Shown here: positions 1 to 8,159 of the stretch, in pieces | Numbering within the stretch: position 1 is the stretch's first letter | Layout of the letters: every line of letters starts with the position of its first letter | NCBI GenBank assembly: GCA_965660675.1 | Contig: CBFIAU010000001.1 | Span: 1 to 64,000 of the forward strand | Direction: 5' to 3' | Length of the DNA stretch: 64,000 bases | Origin: UBA12202 sp002691725 | GTDB taxonomy: Bacteria; Pseudomonadota; Alphaproteobacteria; Puniceispirillales; UBA1172 | Position numbers and translations under genes: made by a program | The notes under the pieces: model-generated | Told to the model about the DNA's origin: nothing | Database searches by the model: none | What the model saw: the letters and a program-made list of their open reading frames with translations, nothing else

Positions 1-575
1 GGTCAACATTCATATAGGCATCACCCGGTTTCCAGTTAGCTGGTGTCGCGCGGCTGCTATCATTGGTATTGATAAGCGCTTTTTGGACACGCAATAATTC
101 TTCAATAGACCAGCCAATATGCATAGGATAATTGACAAATGCCTGTATGGTTTGTTCGGGATCAATAAAAATACATGCGCGAACTGTAGTTGTGTTTTGA
201 TGGCTGTTACTGATCATGTGATAGGCTTTAGCAATCGTCATGCTAATATCTTCAATGATNNNNNNNNNNATTTGTTTCCATCCACTCAATCCAGTTCCGG
301 TGGCTGAAAATGCTATCAATGGATAAGCCAAGCAACTGAACATTGAGATTATCAAACTCTGATTTCGCTTTGGCCAAGCTAATAAACTCTGTTGTGCAGA
401 CAGGCGTGAAATCGGCAGGGTGACAGAACATTAACACCCATTTGCCCTTATAATCAGAGAGCAAAATCTCACCTTTCGTCGTTCGTGCCTGAAAATTAGG
501 CGCCGTACTACCAATCATGAGACTTGTGGCACTCGCGTCATCTGTCTTACTAATATTGTTATTTTGATCTATCAT
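1..575 (-). CDS. Peroxiredoxin, 1-Cys Prx6/AhpC-TSA type (partial, with internal assembly gap)
   Basis: Thiol peroxidase that reduces peroxides in the cytoplasm. After a 20-residue leader comes a thioredoxin-fold start (GSTAPNFQARTTKG) and the catalytic motif HPADFTPVCTTEF, with the peroxidatic Cys at about residue 60. Beyond the N run at 260-269 the minus strand reads IIEDISMTIAKAYHMI, then TTVRACIFIDPEQ and PANWKPGDAYMNVD, matching the C-terminal arm of 1-Cys peroxiredoxins. With exactly 10 Ns the two halves are in different frames, so the gap length is a placeholder; roughly ten residues are probably missing. The C-terminus runs off the left edge of the window. No partner reductase is visible. 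The family assignment is firm; whether it is strictly 1-Cys cannot be proven with the end missing. Confidence 0.9.
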
Positions 576-676
576 TTTGCACTATCTAAAAAAAAATGGG
601 TATTCACACCTTATATTCTAAGATTGTCCTGGATGCGAAGAAAAAAAAGAATAAATTTTTATGAATAAAATATTGA

Positions 677-1306
677 TTATGACTTTTCTTTAATTTGAGA
701 ACATGCCTTTGCATTGCGGGTAATCGCGTCAAAATCCCCTTTTGCCAGTGCTGATATTGGGGCTACCCATGACCCGCCAACACAAATCACATTAGGCAAG
801 GACAGCCAGTCTGACGCGGTTTCAGCCGTAATCCCGCCAGTTGGACAAAACACAGCATCCGCCAATGGTGATGCCAAAGCCTGAAGGTATTTTATGCCGC
901 CTGCCGCTGTCGCTGGAAAGAACTTCATCGCAAAAATACCCTCCGCCATCAATGCCATCATTTCCGATGCCGTTGCCGCCCCCGGCAGAAAAGCCATACC
1001 GAAATCTTGCGCTGATTTGATCAATTCAGGATAAGCCCCGGGAGAGACAACAAAATCAGCTCCTGCCTCTTTGACCGCTTTCATATGTTCAGTGGTCAGC
1101 ACCGTCCCTGCCCCAATGGTCATGTCTGGACGGGCTTTGGCGAGTGTTGCAATAGCATCTAACGCCGCCTCACTTCGTAACGTGATCTCAATCGTGCCAA
1201 TACCGCCTGCGGCTAGCGCATCGGCAAGCGGGATAGCGTCATTGCTGTCTTCGATAATAACAACAGGGATGACAGGGCCTTGCGCCATGATAGATAGAAC
1301 GCTCAT
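677..1306 (-). CDS. eda: 2-dehydro-3-deoxy-phosphogluconate (KDPG) aldolase
   Basis: Cleaves KDPG into pyruvate and glyceraldehyde 3-phosphate, the last Entner-Doudoroff step. It is 209 residues long, normal for the family. The class I aldolase residues are visible: Glu40 in GTIEITLRS, the Schiff-base Lys128 in FAMKFFPA, and the phosphate-binding CPTGGI loop near residue 154. Both catalytic residues sit five positions before their E. coli counterparts, in register. The start overlaps the end of edd by 4 nt, so it is probably translationally coupled as the last gene of the frcK-frk-zwf-pgl-edd-eda unit. It may also act on 4-hydroxy-2-oxoglutarate, as relatives do. Confidence 0.96.
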   Translation of the reverse strand: MSVLSIMAQGPVIPVVIIEDSNDAIPLADALAAGGIGTIEITLRSEAALDAIATLAKARPDMTIGAGTVLTTEHMKAVKEAGADFVVSPGAYPELIKSAQDFGMAFLPGAATASEMMALMAEGIFAMKFFPATAAGGIKYLQALASPLADAVFCPTGGITAETASDWLSLPNVICVGGSWVAPISALAKGDFDAITRNAKACSQIKEKS

Positions 1307-3126
1307 AGATATCTCCTCAAGAGATTAATGCCGCCGCCATGCTCGGCGGATGCGGCTTGATCACGCATATCGGAAAACAGCTCACGCCCAAAGCCGCCTT
1401 CGGAAAGGGCGGCTTTGGCATGCGGACGTTCTGATAGTTCAGCCTCAGTCTTTAATACGCCACCAGCCGCATCAAGGATGATAATATCACCATCTTGAAG
1501 CTGCCCAATAGCACCGCCATTCTTAGCCTCAGGCGTGACATGGATAGCCGCCGGAACGCGCCCCGATGCGCCTGACATTCGGCCATCTGTGATCAGCATG
1601 ACGGCATGATTGTGGTCTTGTAAACTGCTCAAGATCGGCGTCAGGCTGTGAAGTTCAGGCATACCATTTGACTGTGGGCCTTGATGACGTATGACCACCG
1701 CAACATCACGGTTCAACTTGCCCTCAGCAAAGGCGGTTTTGACATCGGCTTCATTTTCAAAAACCATGGCGGGGGCGGTAATGCTCTGATGCGCTGGATC
1801 AACAGCAGACACCTTAATCACGGCACGGCCAATATTGCCTGACAACATCGACAAGCCGCCATTGGGGTGATGCGGATTTGCAACAGGACGCAGAATATTG
1901 AGATCAAGCGATTGGCTGGGCGCTGGTTTGAACTCGACGCCTGATTTGCCTAATTTTGGCTCAACCGCATAGTCACTCAAGCAGTCACCCCAAACCGTTT
2001 GCGCCGTCCCATCAAGCAAGCCTGCCGCCAGTAATTCAGCCATCACATAAGCCATCCCGCCAGCAGCATGGAAATGGTTAACATCAGCAGACCCATTAGG
2101 ATAAATCCGCGTTAACAGAGGCACGACTTTGGACAATTCGGCAAAATCATCCCAGCGCAAATCAATCCCTGCCGCCGCTGCCATTGCGGGCAAGTGAAGC
2201 GTGTGATTGGTTGACCCGCCAGTCGCATGCAGCCCGACAATCGCATTAACAAAACTGCGTTCATCCAGCATTTTTCCTATTGGTCGCGGCGTCTCACCAC
2301 GGCGGCTGATAGCGACAGCTTGCTTGCCTGTTTCAACATTCAACGCATGCCGCAAATCACTATGAGGATGCTCAAACGCCGCCCCGGGGAGATGCAAACC
2401 CATGACTTCCATCAACATCTGATTTGAGTTTGCCGTGCCATAAAAAGTGCAAGTGCCGGGGCCATGATATGATTCTGCCTCAGCTTGCAATAACTCATCA
2501 CGGCCAATCTCACCACGGGCAAAGGCTTTGCGGCGGGCGGCTTTTTCCGCATTCGGCAACCCTGATGACATTGGCCCTGCTGGCACCATGATAACAGGCA
2601 CATGACCATGACTAAGCGCGCCGATCACCAATCCGGGGACAATCTTGTCACAAATCCCAAGACAGAGCGCTGTATCAAATACCCCATGACTAAGCCCGAC
2701 CGCTGTTGCCATGGCGATAACATCACGCGAGGCCAGGGATAATTCCATTCCCGGACGGCCTTGGGTGACACCATCACACATCGCCGGAACACCAGATGCG
2801 ACTTGCGCGGTGCCGCCAGCTAGCCTGATTGCCGCTTTAAGCAGGGGCGGGAATTGCTCATAAGGTTGATGCGCTGACAACATATCATTATAAGCGGTGA
2901 TGATGCCAATATGCGGTTTTTGCCCAGTCAGCAAATCAGACTGATCCTCAATGGCGCCAGCCGCCGCATGCGCAAGGTTAGAACATCCTACCATGCCGCG
3001 ATTGCTATCAGGGTCTGCTTCCATCCGCTCTAAGCGATCAAGATAATTGCGGCGCGATGTCTGGCTTCTTTTTTTAATCGCTTCAATCGTTTTCTCAACC
3101 ACGGGATCAAGGGTGACCATCTTCAA
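1303..3126 (-). CDS. edd: Phosphogluconate dehydratase
   Basis: Dehydrates 6-phosphogluconate to KDPG, the committed step of the Entner-Doudoroff pathway. It is 607 residues and belongs to the IlvD/Edd family of [4Fe-4S] dehydratases. Likely cluster ligands are Cys159 (LCLGICDKIVPG) and Cys226 (GPGTCTFYGTANSNQ), both offset by five from E. coli Edd; MCDGVTQG at about 116-123 and TDGRMSGASG near the C-terminus are further family hallmarks. It overlaps pgl and eda by 4 nt each. The order zwf-pgl-edd-eda favours Edd over dihydroxyacid dehydratase (IlvD). Confidence 0.96.
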   Translation of the reverse strand: MKMVTLDPVVEKTIEAIKKRSQTSRRNYLDRLERMEADPDSNRGMVGCSNLAHAAAGAIEDQSDLLTGQKPHIGIITAYNDMLSAHQPYEQFPPLLKAAIRLAGGTAQVASGVPAMCDGVTQGRPGMELSLASRDVIAMATAVGLSHGVFDTALCLGICDKIVPGLVIGALSHGHVPVIMVPAGPMSSGLPNAEKAARRKAFARGEIGRDELLQAEAESYHGPGTCTFYGTANSNQMLMEVMGLHLPGAAFEHPHSDLRHALNVETGKQAVAISRRGETPRPIGKMLDERSFVNAIVGLHATGGSTNHTLHLPAMAAAAGIDLRWDDFAELSKVVPLLTRIYPNGSADVNHFHAAGGMAYVMAELLAAGLLDGTAQTVWGDCLSDYAVEPKLGKSGVEFKPAPSQSLDLNILRPVANPHHPNGGLSMLSGNIGRAVIKVSAVDPAHQSITAPAMVFENEADVKTAFAEGKLNRDVAVVIRHQGPQSNGMPELHSLTPILSSLQDHNHAVMLITDGRMSGASGRVPAAIHVTPEAKNGGAIGQLQDGDIIILDAAGGVLKTEAELSERPHAKAALSEGGFGRELFSDMRDQAASAEHGGGINLLRRYL

Positions 3127-3731
3127 ATCCTTTCATTGGTGATGCTTGTGCCATTATGCGCCAGCAATCGGCTGATCGGCAATTCTTCACCATTCAGGGC
3201 ACCATTCAGGGCAGCATTCAGGACTTTGATTTTCTCATCACCAATAACCATCAAAATCCTGTTTGGGATCGCCAGGATCATGGCCAGGTTCATGGTGATG
3301 CGCGGATGCTTCGGTGATCCCATTGGCTCAGTTTTCAATATCGCTGGCTGGGCGGATGGGTCAAACGCCTTAGCCTCGCCCATCATCTGCGGAAACAGTG
3401 ACGCAAAATGACCATCACCTCCCATTCCCAAAATGCCGATATCAGGGATGCGGTCATGCGGCCAATCTTCGATATTGATGAAACGGGCTTTGGCGGCTTT
3501 ATCTTGCAAAAACGTCTCGTTGATCAATTTCTGGTTACTGTCTTTATGGTCAGCCGCAACATATCTGTCATCTATCAAAGTCACGGTGACGTTTGACCAA
3601 GCCAAATCCTTGCCTGACAAGGCCTTATAAAGCGCGATAGGGCTTGATCCTCCTGATAATGCAATCGCCGCCTCACCCTTGTCAGATAAGGTTTTTTCAA
3701 TTAAAGCCGTGATATCACTCAGCAAGCTCAT
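3123..3731 (-). CDS. pgl: 6-phosphogluconolactonase (DevB/SOL type)
   Basis: Hydrolyses 6-phosphogluconolactone between the Zwf and Edd steps. At 202 residues it is somewhat short for the family (about 220-240). The phosphate-binding ALSGGSSP loop is at 24-31 and the LIDDRYV motif near 52-58; GILGMGGDGHFASLFP follows further on. It overlaps zwf and edd by 4 nt at both ends. Near the C-terminus a 12-bp tandem duplication (3189-3224) encodes the repeated NAALNGALNGE, a recent in-frame expansion in what is probably a surface loop. Confidence 0.94.
   Translation of the reverse strand: MSLLSDITALIEKTLSDKGEAAIALSGGSSPIALYKALSGKDLAWSNVTVTLIDDRYVAADHKDSNQKLINETFLQDKAAKARFINIEDWPHDRIPDIGILGMGGDGHFASLFPQMMGEAKAFDPSAQPAILKTEPMGSPKHPRITMNLAMILAIPNRILMVIGDEKIKVLNAALNGALNGEELPISRLLAHNGTSITNERI
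3189..3224. repeat. 12-bp tandem duplication inside pgl
   Basis: The unit ACCATTCAGGGC occurs at 3189-3200 and 3201-3212, followed by a diverged third copy (AGCATTCAGGAC) at 3213-3224. The unit is a multiple of three, so the reading frame of pgl is kept and an ALNG-type peptide repeat results. Confidence 0.9.
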
Positions 3732-5206
3732 TGTCTGTCGCTTTCATTATTTTTATCTTTTGGGTCAATCCATGTTCGGCCATCATTGGTGATGAGATTA
3801 TGGGCAGGCCCCATCGTGCCTTGGCGATATAATAATGGCGAAGATTTTGCCGCCAATTCTACCAGAGGATCAATGAAATCCCATGCCGCCAACACTTCAT
3901 CAAGGCGCATAAACAAGGTCTGGTTACCGCGAGCGATATCCATCAACAACCTCTCATAAGCATCGGGCAAGCGTTGCTCAAAAGATTCGCCAAAACTTAG
4001 ATTTAATTCAGACGGAAACAGCCGCATCCCCCCCGGCCCTGGTTCTTTTGACGTTAGCAACAGCCGCAACCCTTCATTGGGCTGAACCCTGATAATCAAG
4101 CGATTGGGAATCTCATTATCGGCCGCTGTGATGCCGTCTTTGGCAAAAATATCGTGTGGACGATTTTTGAACGTGATGACAATCTCAGACGCTCGTGTTG
4201 CCAGTTTCTTGCCCGTACGGATATAAAATGGCACGCCAGCCCAGCGCCAGTTATCAATCAGCACCTTTAGCCCAACATAGGTTTCGGTTAAGGTTGGCTT
4301 GCCGACTTCATGCGCGTAGTCATGATATTGGCCAAGCACAACATGGTCATCATCAACCTTTCGCAGAGCTTGCAAAACACGCAATTTTTCATTGCGGACC
4401 TGGTCAGCGTTAAACCGCGCCGGCGGTTCCATCGCCACCAAACATACCAGTTGCAACAGATGGTTCTGAAGCATATCCCTGATCGCGCCATATTGATCAT
4501 AATAAGACGTCCGATTGCCCACCCCCACAGTCTCAGCAACGGTGATCTGAATATTATCAATATAGCGATTGTTCCAAAGTGCTTCAAAAATGACATTGGC
4601 AAAACGTAGCGCCATGAGATTTTGCACGGTTTCTTTGCCAAGGTAATGGTCAATCCGGTATATTTGGTCTTCTTCGAAAACGGCAAGCAATTCATCATTA
4701 ATTTTCAGTGAGGATTTGCGGTCATGACCAAGCGGCTTTTCAACAACCAAACGGCTTTGCGGCAAATGCAGTTTGGCTTCATTAATGCGCTGACAAGCAG
4801 CACTAAACAAAGATGGCGCAATCGACAGATAGAAAATAACAGGACGGTCAGGATTTGCACCAGGCAATATGCTATCGGCAATGGCCGTCATGCTCATTGG
4901 GGCAGTGATATCAATCTGGGCAAAATTAATCAGTTTGATAAACTGGTCGAGTAATTCAGCGCCGTTCTCAATGCTGGCCATTTCGGTGATGCAATGTGGC
5001 GCTAACATGGCTTTGAATGTGTCGGCATTTATCTCATGGCGGCCAACAACAAAAAACCGAAAATCGTCAGTGACCTGTCCGGCGGCATATCGCAGGAAAA
5101 GTGCCGGAAAAATTTTACGCAAAGATAAATCACCAGTACCGCCGATGATGACATAATCACTGGCTGGTACAGCGGCGGATTGCGGTAGCATTTCACGTTC
5201 ACTCAT
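3728..5206 (-). CDS. zwf: Glucose-6-phosphate 1-dehydrogenase
   Basis: Oxidises glucose 6-phosphate to 6-phosphogluconolactone with NAD(P)+ and feeds the Entner-Doudoroff route. It is 492 residues, a normal length. The Rossmann dinucleotide motif GGTGDLSLRK is at 22-31, VEKPLGHD at about 155-162, and the active-site segment RIDHYLGKE at 184-192 carries the catalytic His187. It overlaps the upstream fructokinase by 8 nt and pgl by 4 nt, so it sits in the middle of a six-gene unit. Confidence 0.97.
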   Translation of the reverse strand: MSEREMLPQSAAVPASDYVIIGGTGDLSLRKIFPALFLRYAAGQVTDDFRFFVVGRHEINADTFKAMLAPHCITEMASIENGAELLDQFIKLINFAQIDITAPMSMTAIADSILPGANPDRPVIFYLSIAPSLFSAACQRINEAKLHLPQSRLVVEKPLGHDRKSSLKINDELLAVFEEDQIYRIDHYLGKETVQNLMALRFANVIFEALWNNRYIDNIQITVAETVGVGNRTSYYDQYGAIRDMLQNHLLQLVCLVAMEPPARFNADQVRNEKLRVLQALRKVDDDHVVLGQYHDYAHEVGKPTLTETYVGLKVLIDNWRWAGVPFYIRTGKKLATRASEIVITFKNRPHDIFAKDGITAADNEIPNRLIIRVQPNEGLRLLLTSKEPGPGGMRLFPSELNLSFGESFEQRLPDAYERLLMDIARGNQTLFMRLDEVLAAWDFIDPLVELAAKSSPLLYRQGTMGPAHNLITNDGRTWIDPKDKNNESDRQ

Positions 5207-6167
5207 TTAATAACTCATCCCTTGATGGTGGGTTACAGCCTTGTTTTTCACAGTTCATTGCGGCGGCTTTTGCGGCATATTTCATCATCGCTTTAAGGTT
5301 ATCCTCCGAAAGACCAGAGCCAGAATCACCACAGATAGAATGACGATCTGTCTTTTGGTTTTCATGGAGCCAGATCAAAATTGACGCCATAAAAGTATCA
5401 CCTGCCCCGACTGTATCCACCAATGATTGTACAGGATAAACAGCCATTTCAATAGTGGTATTGCCGCAAAAAGCAACGGATGCGTCAGCACCTTTGGTCA
5501 ATACCAGCAATCCTTTAGATGAAATATTGAGCAAATGCTGAAACGCATCTGCCAGACTCATATCAGGATAAAGCCAGGATATGTCCTCATCGCTGAGCTT
5601 GATGATATCAGCGTATTGGAACATGGCTTCAAGCCTTTGTATATAGCCAATCCGATCTGTGATTAGCAGCGGGCGAACATTCGGGTCAAATGAAGTTATC
5701 ACACCTTGCTGATGGCATGTGATAAAAAACTCTTGCCACAACTCAGCATCCTTGCCGCCTGCCAGCGCTAATGAGCCAATATGGAAAAGCCAAGGTGCTG
5801 TTTTTAAGGTCGCGTCAAGGGCGGGTTTAGTGATCAGGCGTTCGGCGGTATCGGTTCGGTAAAACTGATAACTTGGCTGGCCTTGATCTAATGAAACTAC
5901 CGCAAGTGAGGTTGGCGCATCCAGCCGTTCTGCGGTCAGATTAACGCCTGAATCGATAAGACGATTTGCCAGCAACTGACCAAGCCGATCAGTCGATAAA
6001 GGTGTGATATAATCAACATTTCCACCTTGGCGAGCGGCGGCAACAGCAACATTATAAGGTGAGCCGCCGGGGATAGCATGATATTGCGGCATGCCGTCAA
6101 TACCACTATGTTCGACAAAATCGATAAGGTTTTCGCCTCCCACAACGATCTTTAATGGTGATGTCAT
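5199..6167 (-). CDS. Fructokinase, PfkB/ribokinase family
   Basis: Probably phosphorylates the fructose made by the neighbouring mannitol and sorbitol dehydrogenases to fructose 6-phosphate. It is 322 residues. The N-terminal family motif is IPGGSPYNVAVAAARQGG at 32-49, and the C-terminal ATP-binding motif DTVGAGDTF starts at 251 with the catalytic base Asp257. PfkB specificity cannot be fixed from sequence alone; the sugar-alcohol context and the fructokinase-like GGSPYN motif point to fructose. It lies 15 nt downstream of the FrcK-like kinase and overlaps zwf by 8 nt. Confidence 0.88.
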   Translation of the reverse strand: MTSPLKIVVGGENLIDFVEHSGIDGMPQYHAIPGGSPYNVAVAAARQGGNVDYITPLSTDRLGQLLANRLIDSGVNLTAERLDAPTSLAVVSLDQGQPSYQFYRTDTAERLITKPALDATLKTAPWLFHIGSLALAGGKDAELWQEFFITCHQQGVITSFDPNVRPLLITDRIGYIQRLEAMFQYADIIKLSDEDISWLYPDMSLADAFQHLLNISSKGLLVLTKGADASVAFCGNTTIEMAVYPVQSLVDTVGAGDTFMASILIWLHENQKTDRHSICGDSGSGLSEDNLKAMMKYAAKAAAMNCEKQGCNPPSRDELLNE

Positions 6168-6182
6168 TATCGCCTCTCCATT

Positions 6183-6860
6183 TCACGAGTTTTCATTGCG
6201 GATCACCCAGGTTGATGGCAATGCGTTCGCTATAATCCGCTTGGCATTGACCAAGTCATTTGACCGCGCTCGGGCAAGGGCCTGATCTTTTGGCATCCCT
6301 TGATCAAGCCAGCGCTGAACTAAACGGGCTTCGAGAACATCTTGCGGCACATCCAGCCAAATGCTGGCATCCCATTCTATCGATAAATCCGCCCAGCCAT
6401 CTTCATTAAATAACAGATAATTGCCCTCAAAAAGCAAAATAGAAACGTCGCTTGGTAACTGACCACCAAGAGGAGTCACAGCATCCGCGTCACGATCAAA
6501 AGTTGGGAAAAACGTACATATCCCCATTTTCAGATCATCAATCAGTTTTGCTAAACCATGACGGTCAAAAGTTTCTGGCGCGCCTTTAATATCCAACATC
6601 CCTTCCGCAATGAGACGTTCATTATCAAAATGAAAGCCATCCATGGGAATGATACAGCAAGACAACTCAATATGCTTTGCCAAACTCTGTGCAAGCGTTT
6701 CGGCAAGGGTTGATTTGCCGCTACCCGGCGGGCCAGCAATGGCAATAAACAGCACATCCTGCTTCTGGTCTTGAGCAGTTTTAATTTCATCTATGATAGC
6801 ATTTATGGTGATCACCTGCCCTGAAGATGAATATCCAGATGAAAACCCAGATGAACACAT
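6183..6860 (-). CDS. P-loop kinase of the FrcK / uridine kinase-like family
   Basis: A 225-residue nucleoside/sugar-kinase-like P-loop protein. The Walker A motif AGPPGSGKST is at about residues 42-51, followed by MDGFHFDNERL, FPTFDRDADAV and LLFEGNYLLF, all typical of the group that includes FrcK, encoded beside fructose ABC transporters in rhizobia. The physiological substrate of this group is not established. ATG at 6860 is used as the start; an in-frame TTG at 6866 lies closer to the G-rich run at 6872-6877 and is an alternative. The first residues are a degenerate SSGF/SSGY/SSSG repeat from a 12-bp tandem duplication. It is the first gene of the ED operon, divergent from the LacI-type regulator. 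Confidence 0.8.
   Translation of the reverse strand: MCSSGFSSGYSSSGQVITINAIIDEIKTAQDQKQDVLFIAIAGPPGSGKSTLAETLAQSLAKHIELSCCIIPMDGFHFDNERLIAEGMLDIKGAPETFDRHGLAKLIDDLKMGICTFFPTFDRDADAVTPLGGQLPSDVSILLFEGNYLLFNEDGWADLSIEWDASIWLDVPQDVLEARLVQRWLDQGMPKDQALARARSNDLVNAKRIIANALPSTWVIRNENS
6825..6856. repeat. 12-bp degenerate tandem repeat at the 5' end of the FrcK-like gene
   Basis: AGATGAATATCC (6825-6836), AGATGAAAACCC (6837-6848) and the partial AGATGAAC (6849-6856). On the coding strand they give the S-S-G-[F/Y] repeats at the N-terminus. It is frame-preserving. Confidence 0.7.
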
Positions 6861-6915
6861 TGTCAAAACATCCCCCCTGCCCTTAATTTATTATCAAAAT
6901 GTTATGTTATATGGA

Positions 6916-6948
6916 AAGTTAACTTGCACAAAACTTTACTCGCGTTAA
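6916..6948. promoter_or_regulatory. Operator-like sites between the ED operon and the LacI-type regulator
   Basis: TTTACTCGCGTTAA at 6935-6948 matches 12 of 14 positions of the perfect palindrome found upstream of smoE (8081-8094). A separate 10-bp palindrome, AAGTTAACTT, is at 6916-6925; the two centres are 21 bp apart (6920.5 and 6941.5). The 150-bp divergent region is AT-rich and must hold promoters for both directions, but I could not assign convincing -35/-10 pairs. Binding of the adjacent LacI-type protein is inferred. Confidence 0.6.
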
Positions 6949-7018
6949 TAATGATTGTGTAATTATGAGTTAAACTGTCAAGACATATTCGCTTTTTATA
7001 GATAAAGTATTTTAAGTA

Positions 7019-8050
7019 ATGACCACTGAAAGAATCAAAAATATGGATGAGTTTGCAGCGCTTGTTGGCGTGTCGCGCCCAACCGTTTCAAAATATTTTA
7101 ATAATCCTGATCGTGTCAGGGCTTCGACAAGATTGAAAATTGAAGCCGCGTTAGAGCGCTATGATTACCGCCCTAATATCTTTGCTATTAATCAAAATCG
7201 CCGCCTGACCAAAAATATTGGCATTGTTGTGCCGTATTTGGCTGATCCTTTTTTTGCTGAGATTGCTCGTGTGTTGGAACGCCGCTGTATTGATGCTGGA
7301 TACACGCCTTCGCTGTTTTCATCACATGGCCAGCAAGACCTTGAGAATGCAATCTTGGATACATTACGGTCATTCAAGCCTGCTGGTGTGTTGCTGGCGC
7401 CTTTAGGTCGGATGTCAGATAAAAAGCATATTGAGGCCTTTTGCCGCGATGTCCCCACTATCCTGTTTGATAGTAATATCGAAGGTCTAGGGGCTGGATT
7501 TGTGGGTTCAGATAATTTCAGTTTTGTTTCACAAACCGTTGAATACCTTAGCAGAACAGGAAATACGCCGTGTTTTTTTGAAATGAAAAATCCTGCTAAT
7601 CCTAATGCCAATAAACGCCGTGAAGCATATTTGAAAATGATGGAGCGGCTTAATTTAGACCCCCATGTTGTCTCTATTGACGGCGAAGGCTGGAGTTTTG
7701 AGGAAATCGGCCGCCAAGGGGCGCTCAAAATATTGCGAGAGAATCGCCTGCCAACCAATACCGTGCTGTGCAGTAATGACCGTTTAGCAATCGGATTCTT
7801 ATCTGCGTGTCATGAATTGGGCATCTCTGTCGGCCGTGATGAAGAATGCGATATCCGCGTCGCATCGCATGATGATCATCCCTATTCCCGCTTCACTTGC
7901 CCGTCGCTTACAACCGCCGCGCATGACTACGCATCGGTATCAAGTCACGCTGTGGAAACATTATTTCAGCTGATTGAAGCAGGTGGAAAGCTCGACAAGC
8001 GTGAAGAAAAAGTTTTTGCCGCTCGCCTCATCATGCGTGGATCAGCGTAG
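7019..8050 (+). CDS. LacI-family transcriptional regulator (polyol/ED regulon)
   Basis: A 343-residue DNA-binding repressor of the LacI/GalR family. The N-terminal helix-turn-helix is MDEFAALVGVSRPTVSKYF (9-27), followed by the hinge-helix region ending ALERYDYRPN near residue 53, and then a periplasmic-binding-protein-like effector domain (GIVVPYLADPFFAEIARVLE). It is divergent from the ED operon and directly upstream of smoE, so it is the obvious candidate to sense a polyol, fructose or an ED intermediate and control both. No strong ribosome-binding site precedes the ATG at 7019; ATG at 7043 is a possible alternative that would leave the HTH intact. Confidence 0.9.
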   Translation: MTTERIKNMDEFAALVGVSRPTVSKYFNNPDRVRASTRLKIEAALERYDYRPNIFAINQNRRLTKNIGIVVPYLADPFFAEIARVLERRCIDAGYTPSLFSSHGQQDLENAILDTLRSFKPAGVLLAPLGRMSDKKHIEAFCRDVPTILFDSNIEGLGAGFVGSDNFSFVSQTVEYLSRTGNTPCFFEMKNPANPNANKRREAYLKMMERLNLDPHVVSIDGEGWSFEEIGRQGALKILRENRLPTNTVLCSNDRLAIGFLSACHELGISVGRDEECDIRVASHDDHPYSRFTCPSLTTAAHDYASVSSHAVETLFQLIEAGGKLDKREEKVFAARLIMRGSA

Positions 8051-8079
8051 CAACTGGCGCAACTCCATCCTGACAATAT

Positions 8080-8115
8080 ATTTACGCGCGTAAATTATAT
8101 ATTGACGTGAGTAAA
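8080..8115. promoter_or_regulatory. Paired LacI-type operators upstream of smoE
   Basis: A perfect palindrome, ATTTACGCGCGTAAAT, lies at 8080-8095. A second, imperfect copy, TTGACGTGAGTAAA, is at 8102-8115 and matches the 14-bp core at 11 of 14 positions. The centres (8087.5 and 8108.5) are 21 bp apart, two helical turns, so two dimers could bind the same DNA face. A central CG flanked by inverted arms is the classic LacI/GalR operator style. The sites sit 45-80 bp before smoE, where they could block its promoter. Confidence 0.7.
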
Positions 8116-8145
8116 ATATTTTGTTCTCATTTCTTCTATACTTTC

Positions 8146-8153
8146 AGGAGGAG
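8146..8153 (+). promoter_or_regulatory. Strong ribosome-binding site of smoE
   Basis: AGGAGGAG ends 6 nt before the ATG at 8160, an almost ideal Shine-Dalgarno sequence. This fits the high expression expected of a solute-binding protein. Confidence 0.8.
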
Positions 8154-8159
8154 TAAAAA

